Origin: Clostridiales bacterium
GTDB taxonomy: Bacteria; Bacillota; Clostridia; Saccharofermentanales; Saccharofermentanaceae
Length of the DNA: 64,000 nucleotides
Reading direction: 5' to 3'
NCBI GenBank assembly: GCA_017940895.1
Contig: JAGAXM010000040.1
Span: forward strand, 1 to 64,000
Under the pieces are notes generated by a model, which worked only from the letters and a program-made list of their open reading frames with translations, had not been told where the DNA came from and made no database searches. The stretch's first letter is position 1; each line of letters begins with the position of its first letter. Positions 60,724 to 64,000 of the stretch are shown one piece after another. Both the position numbers and the translations under genes were made by a program.

Positions 60724-62283
60724 TTACCCCTCGTTGTTCCTGTGCGACAACTGAACCTTCGGTTTGATTATCGGGATAGTTATCGTAAACCTGGCTCCCC
60801 CCTCAGGCTTATTTTCGGCAAGGATCGTACCCTCGTGTTCCTCTGCGATTGCCTTCGCGAGCGCGAGTCCGATTCCGTGCTTACCGTCACTGCCTTTCGC
60901 AAACCTGTCGAAAAGAGTTGGCAGAACCGCGTCATCAATACCGGGTCCGTCATCGCTTATTACAAACTGAATCTCGTTCCTGATCTTAAACACCGAGAAA
61001 TCTACCATCTTCTGTGCATAACGGTTGCAGTTGGAGAAGATATTCTCCAGCATTCGTAAGATATCATTCTCGTTGGCACATATATAAGAGTCTTCCGCCC
61101 TTATATCAGTAACCAGTTCTTTACCGTCAAAAAGGAAATTACCGCGCACACGTGCGACTATATCTTCCGATAGTTCCTGGACATTAATGATAGTCTTCTT
61201 AACTGTATAGGATCCGCTTCTGGACATATCCATCTTGGATATGGACAGCAGATTCTCAACAAGCGTCGTCAATCTTGTAGTTTCCGAGATAATAACGTCT
61301 ATAGCTCCGTTCTTCTGCTGATCGTCAAAGATATCGTATTTAAGACCTTCGGCATAACCCTGTATGGACATAAGCGGTGTTCTTAATTCATGAGATGCAT
61401 TCTGGAAGAATGTCTTCTGCTCGATATCTGCCTGCTCAAGTTTATTGGCCATTATATTCATGTTGGCTCCGAGATTCGAAAGCTCACGGCTCATGATATG
61501 ACCTTTGACCGGGGTAAAATCTCCTTTACCTACACGGGATGCGAACTTAGACAGCTTTCTGGTCGAGAAAAACAGCGGGAAAGCAAGAATGAGCGATATA
61601 ACCGTAGATACAAGTACAGCTATTATAATTGCTCTGAATATAGCGACATTGATCGCAGTCGTGAAACTGTAATAAGAACTCGTATCTATGTATATCAGAA
61701 GATAATACTGATCGTATTCGGTCTCATCCTGAGCTTCGTAACTCGAATACTCAACATTAATGAATTTGTAGTACACAAGATTGTTGTCAACAAGCGTGCT
61801 TCTCGTATCGTTGGAGGACATGGTCTTATATCTTGCCATGTTCTCAACGATAGTACTAAGGTACATCTCCGCCCTGTTTCTGGACGATACCGAATAAGAA
61901 GCGGTCGGCCACAGTACGTTGTAACCTTCACCGGACACGTCATCTTCGAAAAGGACAATCGACGCTTCATTGGAAAGGTCGGATGAAGACACGATCGAAT
62001 TAAGAAGATTGGTCCTTATCTGCTCCTCGTCACCCGATTCCGCAGTAAGTGAATTTCTGAAAGCCTCGGCGAATGACTGGCATGAATTAACGGCATTATT
62101 GATTCTGTTCTCACACTCATATGCAATATAGTTCTGCATAATGAAATTACTGGAGACCCAAATAAGGATTCCAGTGATAAGAGTAATAGATAAAAGCGAG
62201 ATATAAATATGAACAAACAGAGGGAGCCGGAACGCCCTGTCTGACAGATCGTGTTTTGCCCTGTTTCTGCTCTGACCTATCAT
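60724..62283 (-). CDS. membrane sensor histidine kinase
   Basis: 519 residues. Two membrane segments (about 29-52 and 211-233) flank a sensor domain of about 155 residues; a HAMP domain follows, then the phospho-acceptor HELRTPL, N-box NIFSNCNRYA, and the ATPase GDGPGI/KHGIGLAL region (read DDGPGID, GKHGIGLALAKAI). Overlaps the response regulator stop by one base. Signal unknown. Confidence 0.95.
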   Translation of the reverse strand: MIGQSRNRAKHDLSDRAFRLPLFVHIYISLLSITLITGILIWVSSNFIMQNYIAYECENRINNAVNSCQSFAEAFRNSLTAESGDEEQIRTNLLNSIVSSSDLSNEASIVLFEDDVSGEGYNVLWPTASYSVSSRNRAEMYLSTIVENMARYKTMSSNDTRSTLVDNNLVYYKFINVEYSSYEAQDETEYDQYYLLIYIDTSSYYSFTTAINVAIFRAIIIAVLVSTVISLILAFPLFFSTRKLSKFASRVGKGDFTPVKGHIMSRELSNLGANMNIMANKLEQADIEQKTFFQNASHELRTPLMSIQGYAEGLKYDIFDDQQKNGAIDVIISETTRLTTLVENLLSISKMDMSRSGSYTVKKTIINVQELSEDIVARVRGNFLFDGKELVTDIRAEDSYICANENDILRMLENIFSNCNRYAQKMVDFSVFKIRNEIQFVISDDGPGIDDAVLPTLFDRFAKGSDGKHGIGLALAKAIAEEHEGTILAENKPEGGARFTITIPIIKPKVQLSHRNNEG

Positions 62284-62990
62284 CAGCCGTCAGTCTGATC
62301 TGAATTCGTCGTCAGTCTGAATCCGTAACCCCAAACGGTTGATATCTTGGCATCGGAATCGGCGATCTTCTTACGAAGTCTCTTTACGGTATCATCAGCA
62401 ACGCGCGTCTCTATCTCGGTCTCATATCCCCAGATCTTATCGAGAAGCTCAACTCTGGGAACAGCACGGTCGCTGTTGATCATGAGATATGTAAGCAAAG
62501 TATATTCATTCGGTGTAAGACTCAATTCTTTACCCTTAAGAGTAGCTGACTTGGTCTTTCTGTTAATAACAATATCGGCAAATGTCAGTTCCGAATCGGA
62601 AGCATCATTATTAATTGAGTTAACCGCCTCGAGTCTTGCAAAGATCGATTTAACCTTAGTTACTAACTTGATAGGGCTGAAAGGCTTCGTAAAATAATCA
62701 TCACTTCCGAGATTCAATCCTTCGATATAATCCGCATCCGAATCTCTTGCTGTAAGCATGATGATCGGAACATTACTGATCTTTCTTATCTCGGTAAGAA
62801 TAAAGAACCCGTCTCTTCCCGGCATCATTACATCAAGAATGATAAGGTCACAGGGATTGGTAATGAATTTCTTAAGAAGGTCATCACCTGTGGGAAATCC
62901 GTAGATTATATATCCTTCTCTTTCAAGAAATGATTTAAGCAGATTCCTGATATTATCGTCGTCATCTGCAATGTATATAACTTTATCCAT
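62283..62990 (-). CDS. OmpR-type response regulator
   Basis: 235 residues. Receiver with DDD near residues 8-11, the phosphorylation Asp in LIILDVMMPGRDG, Lys in YFTKPFSP. Winged-helix DNA-binding domain (LTPNEYTLLTYLMINSDRAVPRVELLDKIWGYE). Paired with the following kinase. A TTTCAC-17-TATTAT minus-strand promoter is possible near 63020-63050. Confidence 0.95.
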   Translation of the reverse strand: MDKVIYIADDDDNIRNLLKSFLEREGYIIYGFPTGDDLLKKFITNPCDLIILDVMMPGRDGFFILTEIRKISNVPIIMLTARDSDADYIEGLNLGSDDYFTKPFSPIKLVTKVKSIFARLEAVNSINNDASDSELTFADIVINRKTKSATLKGKELSLTPNEYTLLTYLMINSDRAVPRVELLDKIWGYETEIETRVADDTVKRLRKKIADSDAKISTVWGYGFRLTTNSDQTDG

Positions 62991-63069
62991 ATATCACCTT
63001 AATCAGAGTTTTAACCTAATTATTTTATAATAAAAAAGGATTAAAGTTAGTGAAATATTGAGGAAATAA

Positions 63070-63097
63070 AAAGACGGGCCGCAGAATGCCCGTCTTT
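63070..63097 (-). terminator. terminator after rny
   Basis: Ten-pair stem AAAGACGGGC/GCCCGTCTTT with an 8-nt loop, then TTTTTATTTCC on the minus strand. Confidence 0.85.
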
Positions 63098-63155
63098 CTT
63101 AAGGTGATTGCCAACTCATAACAAATTAACTAACTAAGGTAAAAAAGTCTCTTTA

Positions 63156-64000
63156 TTATTTTGCAACATCAGTTGCTCGAGTTTCACGGATGATATTAAC
63201 CTTGATCTGACCCGGATAATCCAACTCATCTTCGATCTTCTTACAGATCTGTCTTGCCTTCAGGATCATCTCCTCATCGTTAACCTTCTCGGGTTCAACG
63301 ATAACTCTGATCTCACGTCCTGCCTGGATAGCATAGCTCTTCTCGACACCGTCAAAGCTTGTAGCAATCTCTTCGAGCTTCTGGATTCTCTTGATGTATG
63401 TCTCAAGATTCTCTCTTCTTGCTCCGGGTCTTGCAGCAGATATAGCATCAGCTGCAGCTACAAGAACTGCTTCAGCAGTCTTGGCTTCGACATCGCCGTG
63501 ATGAGCTTCAACGGCATTGCAGACATTATCTGATTCATGATACTTCCTGACGATATCATTACCGAGCTGTACATGTGTTCCTTCCTGTTCGAAGTCTACA
63601 GCTTTACCGATATCATGGAGTAATCCTGCTCTCTTTGCGAAATTCACATCAAGACCGAGTTCACCTGCCATCATACCTGCAAGGAAACTAACCTCGATGG
63701 AATGCTTGAGCACATTCTGACCGTAACTTGTACGATACTTGAGCTTACCCAAAAGCTTGATGATCTCGGGGTGAAGGTTCATGACGCCTGTCTCATAGGC
63801 TGCTCTCTCACCTTCCTGCTTGATCGTCTGGTTGATCTCTTTCCTTGCTTTGTTCGCCATCTCCTCGATCCTTGCCGGATGGATTCTTCCGTCGGATACG
63901 AGTTTCTCGATAGTGATCCTTGCCACTTCTCTTCTGATGGGATCAAAGGACGAGAGAATAACTGCCTCAGGAGTATCATCAATGATAAGGTCAACTCCTG
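63156..64000 (-). CDS. rny: ribonuclease Y, C-terminal part (cut by window end)
   Basis: The 5' part lies beyond the window; about 281 codons are visible. The end of the KH domain ([27 protein letters not shown]) is followed by the HD domain with [10 protein letters not shown] and [10 protein letters not shown], and the C-terminal tail. RNase Y initiates mRNA decay at the membrane in many Firmicutes. Terminator at 63070. Confidence 0.96.
   Translation of the reverse strand, partial: GVDLIIDDTPEAVILSSFDPIRREVARITIEKLVSDGRIHPARIEEMANKARKEINQTIKQEGERAAYETGVMNLHPEIIKLLGKLKYRTSYGQNVLKHSIEVSFLAGMMAGELGLDVNFAKRAGLLHDIGKAVDFEQEGTHVQLGNDIVRKYHESDNVCNAVEAHHGDVEAKTAEAVLVAAADAISAARPGARRENLETYIKRIQKLEEIATSFDGVEKSYAIQAGREIRVIVEPEKVNDEEMILKARQICKKIEDELDYPGQIKVNIIRETRATDVAK

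Overview
The window looks like a chromosomal contig of a Gram-positive, low-to-mid GC Clostridia-type (Bacillota) bacterium. Evidence: sigma-A type promoters and strong AGGAGG ribosome sites, a groES-groEL operon behind a CIRCE/HrcA operator, a secA operon with a YerC-type regulator, tandem Spo0A-like boxes, an LCP cell-wall ligase, RNase Y and SEC-C zinc tails. Species cannot be named from sequence alone. Most genes lie on the minus strand; the exceptions are a serine recombinase and a block at 35-40 kb (tRNA-Leu, two surface-sugar type genes, argG, GNAT, argH).

Region 1 (1-12.3 kb) is accessory and looks like one end of an integrated mobile element. It starts with a dense minus-strand array of 21 tRNA genes (13-2566), which probably continues to the left of the window. 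Several array tRNAs are odd: four tRNA-Leu (anticodons CAA, AAG, TAA, CAG) keep the leucine-type D-arm and A73 but have only a 5-nt variable loop instead of the long class II arm, and others have mispaired acceptor stems. Next come three minus-strand operons of small, mostly unrecognised proteins (2.7-10.5 kb), including an HNH protein, a DUF932 protein and a DUF4313-like protein. Four promoters here share nearly the same 17-bp spacer built from two tandem 10-bp repeats, which suggests one regulator controls the element. Two of these promoters drive short transcripts that end at terminators (candidate small RNAs). A large serine recombinase (10727-12220) lies at the right edge; its last codons and stop codon lie inside the 3' end of a normal class II tRNA-Leu(CAA).

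Region 2 (12.4-35.3 kb) is core chromosome: an operon small membrane protein-yerC-secA-purine nucleoside phosphorylase-SAH hydrolase; a three-gene TadE/TadG-like pseudopilin operon with a tandem array of Spo0A-like boxes in front; pheST; a metallo-hydrolase and an MgsA-like protein; mreC-mreD-pbp2; a SEC-C protein; NADP isocitrate dehydrogenase; holA, a Nudix hydrolase, a flavin reductase, a GNAT-alkyltransferase fusion and a solute-binding lipoprotein.

Region 3 (35.3-41.8 kb, mostly plus strand) has tRNA-Leu(CAG), a family 2 glycosyltransferase, an FkbM-type methyltransferase and the arginine genes argG-GNAT-argH. A conserved about 41-bp sequence sits inside two terminator hairpins that flank this region, in opposite orientations.

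Region 4 (40.5-64 kb, minus) has a GH13 amylase with polyphosphate:AMP phosphotransferase; a UPF0210 protein with its ACT-domain partner; two flavoproteins and a CYTH protein; an ABC exporter-like operon (ATPase, permease, GldG-like, DUF4340-like, beta-propeller-like); an acyl-ACP thioesterase; groEL/groES; galE with an LCP ligase; a two-component system; and the 3' part of rny, cut by the window end.
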